A stretch of DNA of 64,000 bases from Nematopogon swammerdamellus (GCA_946902875.1 OX336340.1:8887739-8951738), one strand, 5' to 3'. Positions 40,040 to 51,226 are shown, counted from the first letter of the stretch. The notes: generated by a model from the sequence alone, not told the origin. A program made the numbers and translations.

Positions 40040-40920
40040 ACATCGATTTTTGCCTTCGTGAAAGTGGAATCTCTGATCGAGCCTGGCGCGCACGGGGCAA
40101 CCGCGAAGAGACAAGACAGTAAGCAACTTTTTCGTCGTAGTCGCGGCGACTGTGTGATGTGCGCGCACGAGGGACGACAGTTGCCGACGACGCGCCCGCT
40201 CTGGTGACTTCAATGCTGACATTCAGAAAGATGGAATGTAGGAGACAGTCATAATGTGTACTCTAATTTATGAGACGTAGGCGAAATAAAAGAAAACATA
40301 ATTGTGGACTCATCCGCTATGGCAAGAGAGGGTCACACTGGGCAAATTTCACACTTTTTACCATAAGTTGCGATTGTATCCTGATACATTTTTCTAATAT
40401 TTTCGAACGAGTATGAGTGCGAAAATCATGTCTGATGTGTCGCAACGACGACGAGACATCAGACGTAATTCTCCCACGGCGACCACGTGAACACTGGCGC
40501 TCGGCGACAAAAAGTTGCACCGTGCGCGCCCTTCCTATGACAAACACGAACGCGGAGACAGATTGCGACAGTTGCGTCGCTTCGAAGTTGCCTGTGTTGG
40601 AGACAGAAAAGTTGCCGGGTGTCTGCGTCGCCTCGTGCGCGCGCCTCCATAGACCCCCATATAACCAGGAGACAAATCTGTCGTGTCGCGAGCTGTCGTG
40701 TCGTAACCTGTCGCCTCGTGCGCTATAGGTTGAGAACTGAAAGACGTAGAGTGCGAGCACATTAGGCAGAACTGCAATGCAGCGGGACGGCGCGGGGGCG
40801 GCGCGGAGGCGGAGCGTCAGGGCGCATCAAAATACTCTTTATACGTAAATTAAATGAGACAAACCGCACTGCGCGGCAGTGGCGCGGTGGAGCCACTCGG
40901 CCCGTGTGCTGCGCGGCGCC
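40040..40920. other. GC/CpG-rich region of unknown role
   Basis: Several GC-rich blocks (40070-40210, 40430-40730, 40780-40920) with recurring GTCGC/GCGAC words and GGGGGCGGCGCGGAGGCGG. Overlapping ORFs on both strands up to 147 codons appear compositional. It could be a promoter island or GC-rich repeats; no TATA/initiator pair was found. Confidence 0.3.
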
Positions 40921-41099
40921 GCTGGAAGCCAATGGCTGATCAACCCATTTGATTCAACATTATAATTATTGCACTGAGATTTTCCCTTCAGTAATCTGTT
41001 ATCAAGATATTGCCTGCTAAATAAATATAATGTGCAACAAATCAGAAGAGTCGTGCGTAATCCTTCACATGTCATGCCGCCACACCATCTGTCATCTGC

Positions 41100-42640
41100 C
41101 GCTCAATAAATATGACTAGAGAGACAAACGTCACCTTAAGTGAGCATGACAAAGTTCTATTTATTCTGATTTGGGTAGCTCATACATTTACATCACAATG
41201 AAAGTCAGAATACAAAGTACTGCAAATAGTTTTCCCAATCTGTAAAGTTGAAGCTTAATAACCAGGGAGCCCATGTGCAACACTGTAGTTAACGAATTAA
41301 CAAAGCATCGCAGGCAACGGCAACACCTACGTGTTTGACTTGGGAGCTACTGGCGTCGACAGAAACTCAAAGAAATACTCGCAGATTTGAACCAATGGCA
41401 GGGTCGGTCGGTGTCGGGTGCATTACCTTGTAATCGGTTTAGATCTGCGGGTATATTTGTGTGAGTTAACGCCGCCGGTAGCCGCCCTCGGTAACATCTA
41501 GGTAAATACACACCAACCAGCGAAAGTTTCTCATTACATTACTGACAGGTATGGGATACTTACTGGTCAAACTAATGTTGCCTGATACCTAACATTTAAA
41601 TTTTTCATTGAGACATTAGTTTCTGTTTAGCTGCTTCAAATTTATGGGAACCATTGCATTGGACACATGGCAACTCTTTTATTGACGTTTTTATTTAGTT
41701 TATATTTCTGCCATTACTGAACGCAGTAGTACAGTTCTGTACCTGAAAATTACAGTACCTATTATTTTAGATATTTAGCACTGGTAGCACTCGCGGCTTC
41801 ACTCACGTTAAAGTTGAACTATAGTGATGCTATGGAGCCAATGTTCTTCCAGAGATACATATCTATAACAGATGTGATTTTTGAAATGCAAATGGTCGGT
41901 TTAATTTTTATTTAATGAAGTAGTATGCATGGAATAAGGATTTTTTATAATGATAATGTGCTTTAGAAGCAGTGCCATTAAGAAACATTATGAAAATGGC
42001 ATCCGTTCGCATGCTATCTCACTCGTACAATATCGCTGCGATATTGTGCGATCTCACTCATACGTGTGAACGCCGCGCCATTTCATATTCTTTCTTTATT
42101 GGCGCGAATACATACCATTAGGTACCTACTGTGCGATTTCCTATAGGCAATACCTACTTAGTACAGCCGTGACGTGCTGTTACAAAATAGAAGTCCTAAG
42201 CAGAATCTATCTTTACAGAGTACCACGCTACATTTCCCTGACCTCCGAGACTCCCGACGTCACTTTCCTGGCTCCAGAGCCTCAGGAAGATGGGGAATCT
42301 TTGCCCGAGGACGAAAGGAGCTACCACGATACTTGATCCAAGTGTATGAACAATTGGTTAGAAACAATTATGTGTGCTGGAGCATACGTTTCTAATCCAA
42401 GGGCCCAAAAACAAACAGTGCTTAGTGTAATTATAACGGACCAAAAAACACATTTAGCTTGAGACAACAGCGATGCTATGAACGCTCAAAGTGTGGACTA
42501 TGAAAAGTGTAGAAAAAGGACATGAACAGTAAAATGAAGAAGAAGGTGGATTAAATAGAAATAACAGAAATTCTTTATTCCTGCACAAAGATCAATAAAA
42601 TTGTATGGTTTATATGAATTTTTATGAGCTTATTAGTAAA
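41100..42640. other. No recognised gene
   Basis: AT-rich with one 73-codon ORF (42174-42395) of no known type. A small palindrome, GTACAATATCGC with GCGATATTGTGC, lies at about 42036-42061. Confidence 0.4.
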
Positions 42641-42840
42641 GTCATACCATTATATCAATGCGTCTTACTCTTACTATAAAGAAAGAAAGATAAGATAAGA
42701 TAAACGTTTATTTTGCATAATAACTAACTTAACCTATTTACATTTTATATACAATTCTTAATTTATGCAAAATTGGCCAATCGGCTCAGCGTGTGCCAGG
42801 GCAGGACAGTCCTTTCCTGGCGCTGTTTTTCAGCCGTTGC

Positions 42841-42841
<1 letters not shown>

Positions 42842-42889
<48 letters not shown>

Positions 42890-42974
42890 GTTAAGAGGGT
42901 GTGTGTGTGTGTGTGTGTGTGAGGGTGTGTGTGTGTGTGTGTGTGCGTGTGCGAGGGTGTGTGTGTGTGTGTGT
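42842..42974. repeat. (GT)n microsatellite
   Basis: About 130 bases of GT/TG repeats with a few interruptions (GTGCGTGTG, AAGAGGG, GAGGG). The ORFs over it are artefacts. Confidence 0.95.
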
Positions 42975-43537
42975 TTGCGAGAGGGTCCTTTTCAGTGTGT
43001 CTACCTGGTAAATATTTCTTTTCTTTAAAATTTGCCTTCTTTTCTTTAAAAGAAAAGCGTTTATTAGTCGGTTTTTTCTTATCGATATAGTGCATATGTC
43101 TCCTGCTCTAGAATGAATCTGTCTTGCAGGTAGATATTTGTTAAAGAAGTGCTTAATATATATATATATAGGAAAAATTCCCCAATTCATATTATGCCAT
43201 ATGGGGCTTATTGTAGTTAATTACTTATATTGCGTACTTTAATCTATAATTTTAATTACTACACCTACAATTTACATAAGTGTTCCAGAAATGTCTCATA
43301 TTAATATATAACGGGTTGAATAGAGTTTTAAATAATTTTGTTATGTTAGGTTTGTTGCTGCGTGAAAGGTATTTTGTGATTTTATAATGTGAGTGTTAGT
43401 GATATTTTATGGTTTTATAATGTTGAAGATACATTTATAGGTTAAATTTGGACATTAAATGCAGTAGTTAAATATAAATATTTATTATATGTATTTGTAG
43501 AATACTGTGTGCTGTTTGACGTAGTATACTACGTACA

Positions 43538-43576
43538 TACAGAATCTTATTACGTTATTAGTAATAAGATTCTGTA
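43538..43576. repeat. 16-bp inverted repeat, 7-base loop
   Basis: TACAGAATCTTATTAC, GTTATTA loop, GTAATAAGATTCTGTA. Next to it lies the small palindrome ACGTAGTATACTACGT. Confidence 0.85.
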
Positions 43577-43879
43577 TAGACTTTTTTAAAATTATATTTT
43601 AGAATATATATCACATTTTCGGTGTCGTTATAATTTAAAGTTTTCAACAATTTATGAATTCCTTGTTTTCGTTCATGTCTTGTTTTGTTCTTAATATTGT
43701 AAACACGTGAAGCTTTGTTGAAGAGATTTGCGATAGGAACTTTGGAAATGGAAAATAGAATGGAAATTATGTTCGTAGGCCCCAGACAGACAATATAATC
43801 AATTCATATTATGATTATTGATTCGGCGACAACTCTGTAGGTACCTATACAGTTTTCATGAATGGTACGTCAGCAGAAT

Positions 43880-44390
43880 TTCTAACATATTTGAAGAAGT
43901 AGGTAAATGAGTTTCCTTAGTTTGACATTGCGGCAATTCCTCCATGTTAGGTTATTGTCTATGATGACTCCCAAGTACCTACCGTATATATGCTCTACCT
44001 ACTCTTTCAGTATTGTCGCAAGAACACTTTGTGATTGATGAAATGGAACACGTATGAAGTTTAAGTTCACACGTGTTCGTGGGCCGACCGGTGGAGTTTT
44101 TCGAGAAACAAATATCTCTAACTGGTTTTTAAGGCATTTAATATTGTGAGGTTCAGAACCAGCTATTCTTTTACTTTTCTTAAACCTTTTTCAGTTTCAT
44201 TAAAAGCTTCTGTCCAGTTGTTTCCCGGAAATAACAAAACCGTATCATCCGCATTGTCGTTATTTTACAATTATACACTGAGTGGTTGTAGAGGTTGTTT
44301 ATGTATATCAGAAAGAGTATAGGACCCAAAACACTGCCTTGTGGGGCGCCTTTCTGTCACTAATTTGAATCATTTGTTACCGACTTTCTA
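43880..44390 (-). mobile_element. CR1-group LINE relic, reverse-transcriptase palm and thumb
   Basis: Minus-strand translation from 44355 downward: KGAPQGSVLGPILFLIYINN (palm motif), a frame change, NADDTVLLFPGNNWTEAFNE (the catalytic A-D-D), EKGLRKVKE, a stop, LVLNLTILNALKT, then further down RYLGVIIDNNLTWRNCRN and KLRKLIYL. The motif order is right. Frame changes and stops make it a pseudogene. Its N-terminal part continues at 44880-45130 beyond an inserted repeat. Confidence 0.8.
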
Positions 44391-44439
44391 AATAGGACCT
44401 AAAGCATTTCTGTGTGACACCACGAAGATCAATATTTTA

Positions 44440-44835
44440 CATTTTTATGGTTCCATTTTATTATGAAAAAAAAACGGAATCATCATAAGATCATTCCGGT
44501 GTCCGGCCGTCTGTCACAGAGGTTTTTCTCGAAAACTAAGTAATGTAGAAACATGAAATTTGGCACAATGATAGATCTTGATGACGCGCACATATACACT
44601 CGTCAAAGACTAGATTAAAATTTATTTTACATTATGGGGGGCCAATTTGATACCAATAAAAAAAAGTTTAAACTAACATATCGTGTGGGGTATAATTTGA
44701 AAGAGCTAACTATAAGGATTTTTTACCATTTTAAGTTCAGTAGTCTTAATAATGTAACTAAAAATGTGCGAAAAATAATCCCTCCCCCCCCCCCCCCTAT
44801 TCTCCTAGATTTCTAAAACTAAAATTTCGACTTTC
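44440..44835. repeat. 'tacggaac'-type dispersed repeat inserted in the LINE
   Basis: ATGGTTCCATTTTATTATGA, CCGGCCGTCTGTCACAGAGG, TTTCTCGAAAACTAAGTA and AACATGAAATTTGG correspond to the order in 53895-54200. It includes a 13-C run at 44784-44796. It separates two consecutive parts of one minus-strand LINE. Confidence 0.6.
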
Positions 44836-44836
44836 A

Positions 44837-44860
44837 TAGGGTTAGGTTAGGTTAGGTTAT
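44837..44860. repeat. Short interstitial TTAGG run
   Basis: TAGGGTTAGGTTAGGTTAGG followed by TTAT: about four units of TTAGG, the ancestral insect telomere repeat. A three-unit run lies near 62598. Confidence 0.8.
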
Positions 44861-44879
44861 CGGTTGGTAGTTTTTTATA

Positions 44880-45135
44880 AATTTTTTACCGGCTTTGTAA
44901 ATTGGACAGTCTATGACTGTCTTGAACACTGATGGGAAACTCCCCGTCGTGTCACAGAGGTTCCACAATATTCATACATATAGATTTTAGCTGTTTACTT
45001 CCTATGTTATCCCATCCGCAAGCGCTATTGTCCTTTGGCTCTTTTATGATCTTTGAAATTTCTCTTTTGCTCGTTGGTCTCATGTAGAATGAACCGCTTG
45101 CAGTATTCTTTGTTACTATATTTAAATGTTAGGTC
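44880..45135 (-). mobile_element. CR1-group LINE relic, N-terminal part of the reverse transcriptase
   Basis: The minus strand reads FYMRPTSKREISKIIKEPKD, NSACGWDNIGSKQLKSICM, TTGSFPSVFKTVIDCPIYKA: the fingers region (...G.FP..FK...V.P..K.G) that precedes the palm found at 43880-44390. Confidence 0.75.
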
Positions 45136-45757
45136 GTCCTGCTTCCTCTGTGTAACTGATCCGCATTTTTCTTAATGGATCTTGACATGGACATCCGTTA
45201 CATACACCCTTGCAACGTTACAACATAGTAAGGTAAAGCAAGGGATATGCTCTAAAAGGCACTGTTCAATCTACTACGCCATACATTTGTATCTCTATAA
45301 ATCGTGTTACTGTGACGTCACTCGCGTTAGGTTCAGGGACACTATTCAATCTACAGTTCGGGCTCGTCCCGTATTGAAGGCTGTCTTGAACGTAGGTACG
45401 TTGCAGTCTACACATTTTTATGATTTCATTCATTTACCATGTATGCGTACGAACTACGAGTACATTAGGTGTAAGGTTATATAATAATATCTAAATAATA
45501 GGATGATGGAAACATTGTGTGGTTACTACTGAATAAACAAAGAAACATGTCCTTCACACTTTTATGGTTTTCATGTAGATTTAAATAATTTATATTGATA
45601 AGGACAACAAAGCCACGTAGTTCTGTTCATACCTAGGTACTTTTAGAAGGATATTTTTTTTCTGTACATTTAGATAAACATTCCAAAATAAATATACAAT
45701 TATAGGTTCTCTTTGACAAAGGTCAATTTAAAATGTTGGCCTTATAAAACCACTTGA
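45136..45757. other. No recognised gene
   Basis: AT-rich. The 100-codon ORF 45182-45484 has no known domain; CACTGTTCAATCTACTACG and CACTATTCAATCTACAGTT form a loose direct repeat in it. Confidence 0.35.
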
Positions 45758-47557
45758 AAGCCGAATGAAAGCCGGGAATACACAAATACACTAAATAAAG
45801 TAAAAGTTAAATATGACGCGCAAATTAAAACTGAAAAGGCTAATTACTATAAAGCAATAATAGAAAACAGTGATAACAAGCAGAAGATAATGTGGAACAT
45901 TGTGAAACGAGAAACTTCAAAGGGCACTCACAGTGGAATCGTAAAAAATATTAAACTAGTTACTAGTGAAGGCCAGGTAACCTCAGAACCACAGAGAGTA
46001 GCAGAAGAATTTGGTAAACATTACTCGAGCATTGCAGAAAAACTTCTCCTTACCATGCCGCAATGTACGGAAACATCTTATAAACTGCTCAGGGAAAACA
46101 TTAAGCCCATTTCAAATACGTTTTTCCTCAGGCCTTGCGACACTGAAGAAATCATGAAGCTTATAGGATCACTAAAAAACAAAAATTCACAAGATATTAA
46201 TGGAATGCCTGTATCCCTTATTAAAAAATGTTATGGACCTATATTAAATATAATAACGTTTCTTATTAATTTATCTTTTCAAACAGGAACATTCCCCTCA
46301 GCTCTCTCAAACGCTAAGATTTTGCCACTGTTCAAAAAAGGAGCGGAATCCGCAGTGGAGAACTATAGGCCGGTATCAATACTACCTGTATTTTCCAAAA
46401 TTTTCGAAAAAGCTATCTACGGCAGGCTCATGAACTTTATAAAACTGAATGGAATACTTACCGACTCGCAGCATGGATTCCGTCCCGGCAGATCTATATC
46501 GACAGCCACCTACCAACTCACCACAGCCATACTGGAGAGTCTTGACAAACAAGAACGAGTCGCGGGTGTGTTCGTGGACCTGTCTAAGGCGTTTGATCTC
46601 GTAGACCACGGTTTGTTGCTCAACAAATTAGAATTCTACGGAATACGTGGGATTGCTTTGGACTGGTTTCGAACATACCTACACGATAGAAAAGCGCAAG
46701 TGTCAGTAAAAAGCATGCATGACCTCGAACTGTCGGATTCAATCTCGGCACCCTTTAAAATAACATACGGAGTTCCACAGGGTTCCATATTGTCGACACT
46801 ATTATTCTTACTTTTCATTAATGATTTACCGGATGCAATAAAATGCGCATTACTAATATTGTACGCAGACGATGCCAATGCAATTGTTAAAGCAAAAGAT
46901 CAAACAGAATTGCTAAACAAGTTAGAATACTGCTTAATAGCTTTATTCGACTGGTTCACAGCAAACAAGCTACTGATGAATAAATCAAAAACAGGATGTG
47001 TGCATTTCACGATAATCAATAGAGGGGATTTAGGAAATAATATGTATGTTCGACATTTCGGAGATGTCATCGAGTTCCAAAAGTCCCATAAATTCCTAGG
47101 TCTTACGCTCGACAACAACCTCAGGTACTCGGACCACATCGACAGTGTTTGTGCCAAATTGAGTAAAGCATGCTACTGTCTCAGAATTCTGGCCCAATCA
47201 TGTGACATAAAAACAATGGTAAACGCATATTACGGATATTTCTACTCCACAATGATATTCGGGTTAGAATTCTGGGGAGTAGCAGGCGACGCCCACAACA
47301 TATTCGTACTGCAAAAACGTGCAGTACGAATAATAAACAAATCGGCGTGGAACGACCACTGCGCACCAATATTTAAAAAGCTCAAGATGCTGACGATGTA
47401 CGATGCTTACGTGAAGAAAGTCGTGCTGTTTGCGAGGTGTAACGGCTCAGAATACAACGCACGCACACACACCTACACTACCAGGCACAAGCAACTACTT
47501 CAAATGCCAAGTCACAGCACCACGAAATTCCAAAAAAGCTACCTTATTACTTTTTAA
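45758..47557 (+). mobile_element. Non-LTR retrotransposon, uninterrupted reverse-transcriptase ORF (5'-truncated)
   Basis: The frame is open from 45758 (after TGA) to 47557, about 600 codons; the first ATG is at 45890. In order: YYKAIIENSDNKQKIMWNIV; FPSALSNAKILPLFKKG; NYRPVSILPVFSKIFEKAIY; SQHGFRPGRSISTA; GVFVDLSKAFDLVDHGLLLN (catalytic Asp); YGVPQGSILSTLLFLLFIND; ILYADDANAIV (catalytic Asp pair); KFLGLTLDNNLRYSDHI; EFWGVAGDAHNIFVLQKRAV. These are the palm, fingers and thumb blocks of a CR1/Jockey-supergroup enzyme. QGSILST replaces the usual QGS.LGP. No endonuclease domain is present, and the C-terminus stops early at KSYLITF. Confidence 0.9.
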
Positions 47558-47760
47558 ATTTTTTATATTGTTTTTAATGTTTAATTTTAATTTTTAACTC
47601 TAATTTTTAATATGATTATTTAATTTTTAATTCTAATTTTTAATATAATTTATATACTAGGTTAATTTTTATGACGAAGTGAAAAGGAAAAAAAATTATA
47701 TACACTATGTTAATTTTTATAATCACTTACCTTTGACTTTGACTTTGACACTTTGAAGCA
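47558..47760 (+). mobile_element. 3' end of the retrotransposon with (TTTGAC)n tail
   Basis: AT-rich repeats of TTTAATTTTTAA, then GGTTAATTTTTATGACGAAG and a terminal CTTTGACTTTGACTTTGACA. Short simple-repeat tails replace poly(A) in several non-LTR clades. Confidence 0.6.
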
Positions 47761-47766
47761 CTCTCT

Positions 47767-47990
47767 AAAGTTTTTTTTATTGCTGGGCTCGGTAGACACC
47801 GCACTGAATGAAAGGTCGGTCGAAACGGCTATATAAATCGTTTGTGTTTTCCGTCCAGTTCAGTGTGGCCGGCACGACCGAGGGAAGCACTGAGGTGGCA
47901 CCAAGTTCACCCGGTGTTATGGGCTGACATCACGGATGTTGTAGGTGATGTAGCCGACCGTGTCAGCTTCAATAAAAAATAAAAAAAAAA
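47767..47990 (+). mobile_element. Composite SINE copy, 5'-truncated
   Basis: CACCGCACTGAATGAAAGG, GAAACGGCTATATAAAT, TGTGTTTTCCGTCCAGTTCA, GAAGCACTGAGGTGGCACC, GGTGTTATGGGCTGACATCA, GTGTCAGCTTCAATAAA and poly(A). The 5S/tRNA head is absent. Confidence 0.8.
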
Positions 47991-48110
47991 AAAAAGATAG
48001 ATACATAGAAATAATTTATTGCCCCAAAAACATATTACAGAAACAAACGATAAGTAATTTACAATAGAGGGCAAAGGCGGACTACTTACTACTAGCATAA
48101 ATCCATTATG
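47991..48110 (-). mobile_element. LINE 3' end beside a GATAGATA run
   Basis: AATAATTTATTGCCCCAAAA, ACATATTACAGAAACAAACG, AGGGCAAAGGCGGACTACTT: the same 3'-end block as at 19173-19330, on the same strand. Confidence 0.5.
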
Positions 48111-48499
48111 AACCGAGAAGAATTTAGCTAGTTATAAAAAATATAGGATTTATTTCATTCTTCTAATATACATAGTTATTACACAACATGTGCAACTACG
48201 TGAAATTATTTCTCATTTTCTCACAGATGTGATATATATACAACATCTCTAATACTTATTATGTTTACTTAGTTTATTTAGTGTAGGTAGGTATATTGTG
48301 TGGAAAATTTGTGAAAAAAATTTTTTTTCATTAAAAAGGCTATACTAAATATACTTTGAAGCTGATGTAAGCTGTGAGCTGAAAATAATAAATAAAAAAA
48401 AAAGTCTTGATTGTTTGATTATTATCATTGTTTTTCATATGTTCGAACGATTGATTCTCTTCAAAAACATAATGAAGAATTTATCTGTCTTTTTATTAT

Positions 48500-48610
48500 A
48501 TAAGGTCTTTCAAAATTAGTTCATAGTACGCTAAGGGGGGGTTCTGTATCATATAGGGAGTAAAACCTATATAAAAAATTTTTTGACCTTGGGCTTTTTT
48601 TTAAGTAAAA
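48500..48610. repeat. Partial copy of the interior of the 38-kb element
   Basis: AAGGTCTTTCAAAATTAGTT, CATAGTACGCTAAGGGGGGG, TTCTGTATCATATAGGGAG, TTTTGACCTTGGGC: the inverted match of 38960-39060. Confidence 0.75.
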
Positions 48611-48631
48611 GTACTTAACTCAACCTTTAAC

Positions 48632-48661
48632 CTCTGTGCTTATCAATTGATAAGCACAGAG
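48632..48661. repeat. 30-bp perfect palindrome
   Basis: CTCTGTGCTTATCAA is followed without spacer by its reverse complement TTGATAAGCACAGAG. No matching direct repeats were found at its borders. Confidence 0.9.
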
Positions 48662-48777
48662 TAGAATAATAAAGAGGGATGGGACATACGGTTTCACATG
48701 GATGAAATGGTCCACTGAAAAGAGCACCATCATGGAACCGATCCATGGCGGAACTCAATTTTTTTATTTTGTTTTAT

Positions 48778-49168
48778 GTAATCCGGTATGGGTGGCTGAG
48801 TCAGAGGGGCCACATGCTCTGACTAGCCAATATCACCTCCGAGAAGGTAGGTGCCATACCGGAGACTTCCCTGGATTGCTGGTGCTATACTGGACTAGAG
48901 GAGAATACAACCGAGGCTGCTATGCGGCCATCTTACATCCAGTACGGTGGTACCAACCCAGTCGGCTACAATTTGAGCCTACCACCTAGTAAGGGGCAGG
49001 GGAAGGGACCTACAGTTTTACACCGGTTCCGAACGGTGAAGCAGCAGGTGTAGGTATGCACGTAATTTTTTTCGTCAGAAAAAACTCATTGGTACACGCC
49101 GACCGGATTCGAACCTCGGACCTCTCGCATGAGAAGCCGATGCCCAAACCACTCGGCCACCCGCCGCT
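48778..49168 (-). mobile_element. tRNA-derived SINE, near full length, copy 2
   Basis: It ends (minus-strand head) with CGGATTCGAACCTCGGACCT, CTCGCATGAGAAGCCGATGC, CCAAACCACTCGGCCACCCG, the complement of a Leu/Ser-type tRNA with both pol III boxes. The whole element is very similar to 14038-14434, suggesting recent activity of one source. Confidence 0.9.
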
Positions 49169-49536
49169 CTCTTCGTGATCTAAATACATTATTCAATTCA
49201 GAATGCGGAAGAAAACCTTGAGCTGACTGAATGAACTTTCTCACTCTGAATTTGACAACTTAATTTATGTCATAACAGCGAGTATTACCTACTTGCTCAA
49301 TGATTCGAATTAAAAGCCACCAGGTACGTACTACCGCATTACCAGAATGAAGGTCGGCACAAATAGGTATGATTCAAGAATTTTTAAAAGTAGTTGACAC
49401 AACCTGTCTCAATATAGTGTCAATAGGATCTTATACATCTTTAGTTAGGTAGCCTTGCGTCCTAAAAGCTTAAAAATATCAAACAACAAGGCTAACGACT
49501 AGTCCTAATGCGCGTAGTCCTTAAACAATAAAACAA

Positions 49537-49868
49537 TCGGTCAAGTGCGAGTTTTACTCGCGCACGGAGGTTTCCGTAGAAACGCTATACCATACCTGAA
49601 AAAAACTATATCCGTCTATCTTTTTTCTTTCTACAATGCAAAATATAAAACCCTGTGGCGCCATCTATTATTCAGTAGTGTGACTAATCGACTCTTTGCA
49701 CTTTTCTTGTATGGGGAGTGGGGACCCCATAATTTTTTACATAATAACATATATTCTGTGAAAATTTCAACCGTTTCAAAAGATACAGCACTCGGACGGA
49801 CGGACAGACAGACGGACATACGACGTAGGCTAAGTAATAGGCCTCCGTATGGATACGGAACCTTAAAA
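49537..49868. repeat. 'tacggaaccct' dispersed repeat, near-complete copy
   Basis: It begins CGGTCAAGTGCGAGTTTTAC, CGCGCACGGAGGTTTCCGTA and ends GACGGACAGACAGACGGACA, GTAGGCTAAGTAATAGGCC, GGATACGGAACCTTAAAAA. Both ends recur separately elsewhere in the window, so this shows their order in one element of about 330 bp. Confidence 0.7.
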
Positions 49869-50079
49869 AAGAAAAAGTATGTTTGACTGTAGCGTGTAGA
49901 TGGGTAGATACATAAGCCCCAACAAAATTTTGTTTACTTTCCAAGTTCGTTGTGTTTTATCATCGGTCATGTGACGCCTTGTGCTCTCGCTCGACAAACA
50001 TGAACCTAAAATAGCCGACTTTACGAAGTTAGTCACAATTAAATTGTTTACATTTCGCTGATAATCGTGTTGCACACAT

Positions 50080-50485
50080 CGTGCGAGAAGGACATAGAGA
50101 CACCAACTCTATCATTCATCCAACAAACTCTACACAATCATACAAGTCCCAGCCATACTCAACCTGCAAAACCTCTTCATGTGTATACATCTTGGAATGC
50201 CGTCATTGCACCTCATACTACATAGGCTCAACCATCAACCCAATACACATTAGGATCAATCACCACAGGTTCACATCCACCTCAGTAAACTCGCCTCTTC
50301 CCATCCCAACACACTGCCGTAACCATCAAATTTCATTCAACCAATGCTTCACCGTCCGCATAATTAAATCTTTCATTCCACCACTTAAAGAAATTGAATT
50401 AAGAACTTGGGAATCTTCATACCTACATATGGAACCTAGGCGCGCATCATTCCCCAGGATTAAATATCGTACATTAAAAAAATAA
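50080..50485 (+). mobile_element. Penelope-like element relic: GIY-YIG endonuclease domain
   Basis: The frame (134 codons) includes YSTCKTSSCVYILECRHCTS followed by YYIGSTINPIHIRINHHR. This is the V-Y-x(n)-Y-I-G-S-T...R...H arrangement of GIY-YIG nucleases, with the paired Cys (C..C) typical of Penelope-like retroelements. A C-terminal stretch with IELRTWESSYL follows. The reverse transcriptase that should precede it is missing, so this is a 5'-truncated insertion; the remaining frame is intact. Another GIY-YIG context is unlikely in this setting. Confidence 0.7.
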
Positions 50486-50591
50486 ATAAAACCACCATAT
50501 CAACACCATTTTATATTATATTGTATAATATTATTTTCACTGAAGACGACATAAGTCGAAATATTTGAATTGATTGTAATTTTATTATTGA

Positions 50592-50925
50592 TTGTTAAGC
50601 AACGCTGGGCGCGGTCAGTACTTGGATGGGTGACCGCTCGACCGTTGGAGGCTGACCGTGGTTCGGATTCCACGTAAAACTGTAGGTCCCTTCCCTTCTT
50701 ACCTTACTAGGTGGTAGGGTTCAACCCGCCCGGGTTGGTACCACCGCACTGAATGAAACGCCGGTCAAACGGCTATGTAAATAGTTTGTGTTTTCCGTCC
50801 AGTTCAGTGTAGGTGGCACGACCGAAGGGAAGCACTGACATGGCACCTAGCTCCCCGGTGTTATGGGCTGACATCACGGATGTTGTTGGTGATGGAGCCA
50901 ACCGTGTCAGTTTCCATAAAAAAGG
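50592..50925 (+). mobile_element. Composite 5S/tRNA SINE copy
   Basis: It starts GTTAAGCAACGCTGGGCGCG, GTCAGTACTTGGATGGGTGA and CCGC: close to the box A to box C region of 5S rRNA (AGTTAAGCAACG...GTACTTGGATGGGTGACCGC). Then GGTTCGGATTCC (tRNA B-box type, 50660-50671), the shared body and the GTGTCAGTTTCCATAAAAAA tail. The A-box head is missing. Confidence 0.85.
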
Positions 50926-51076
50926 ACACTGTCGGCTGATGTGACTCTAAGGCTGTTTAATAGGCGACATTGAGCGGATGGAATTTTCTGGTTCCGGTAA
51001 ATAAATCTCCTACAGAACCGATAACTTCGCATCCTCGGAAGGTGTTTATTGTGGCTCCTAGTGCGGCGCCGAGGCA

Positions 51077-51226
51077 GTACCCTAATCACGAGATTTAACC
51101 TACTACGCTACGCCGCGCCGTGTTCTCCGCATCATTTTGTATGGAGAAACGAAGTTCGCAAATCTATCACTAGAGGCGCTGCTCCGTTTCTCCATACAAA
51201 ATGATGCGAAGAACACGGCGTAGCGT
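51077..51226. mobile_element. GTACCC palindromic MITE, copy C (right end cut)
   Basis: GTACCCTAATCACGAGATTT, CATTTTGTATGGAGAAACG, TTCGCAAATCTATCACTAG, GTTTCTCCATACAAAATGAT and ACACGGCGTAGCGT, then unrelated sequence. The last ~30 bases of the right arm are missing. Confidence 0.8.

Noticed and set aside
40317..40777. Arg/Ser/Thr-rich ORFs up to 147 codons on both strands
   Set aside because: Composition-driven frames in CpG-rich sequence; several mutually overlapping, none with a recognisable domain.
42763..43190. ORFs of 87-110 codons rich in Thr-His or Cys-Val
   Set aside because: Translations of the (GT)n/(CA)n microsatellite.
46382..47369. Four minus-strand ORFs of 62-85 codons
   Set aside because: Antisense shadows of the intact reverse-transcriptase ORF at 45758-47557.
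50592..50640. A 5S rRNA gene
   Set aside because: Only about the central-to-3' portion of 5S is matched, and it is fused to SINE body sequence in all copies.
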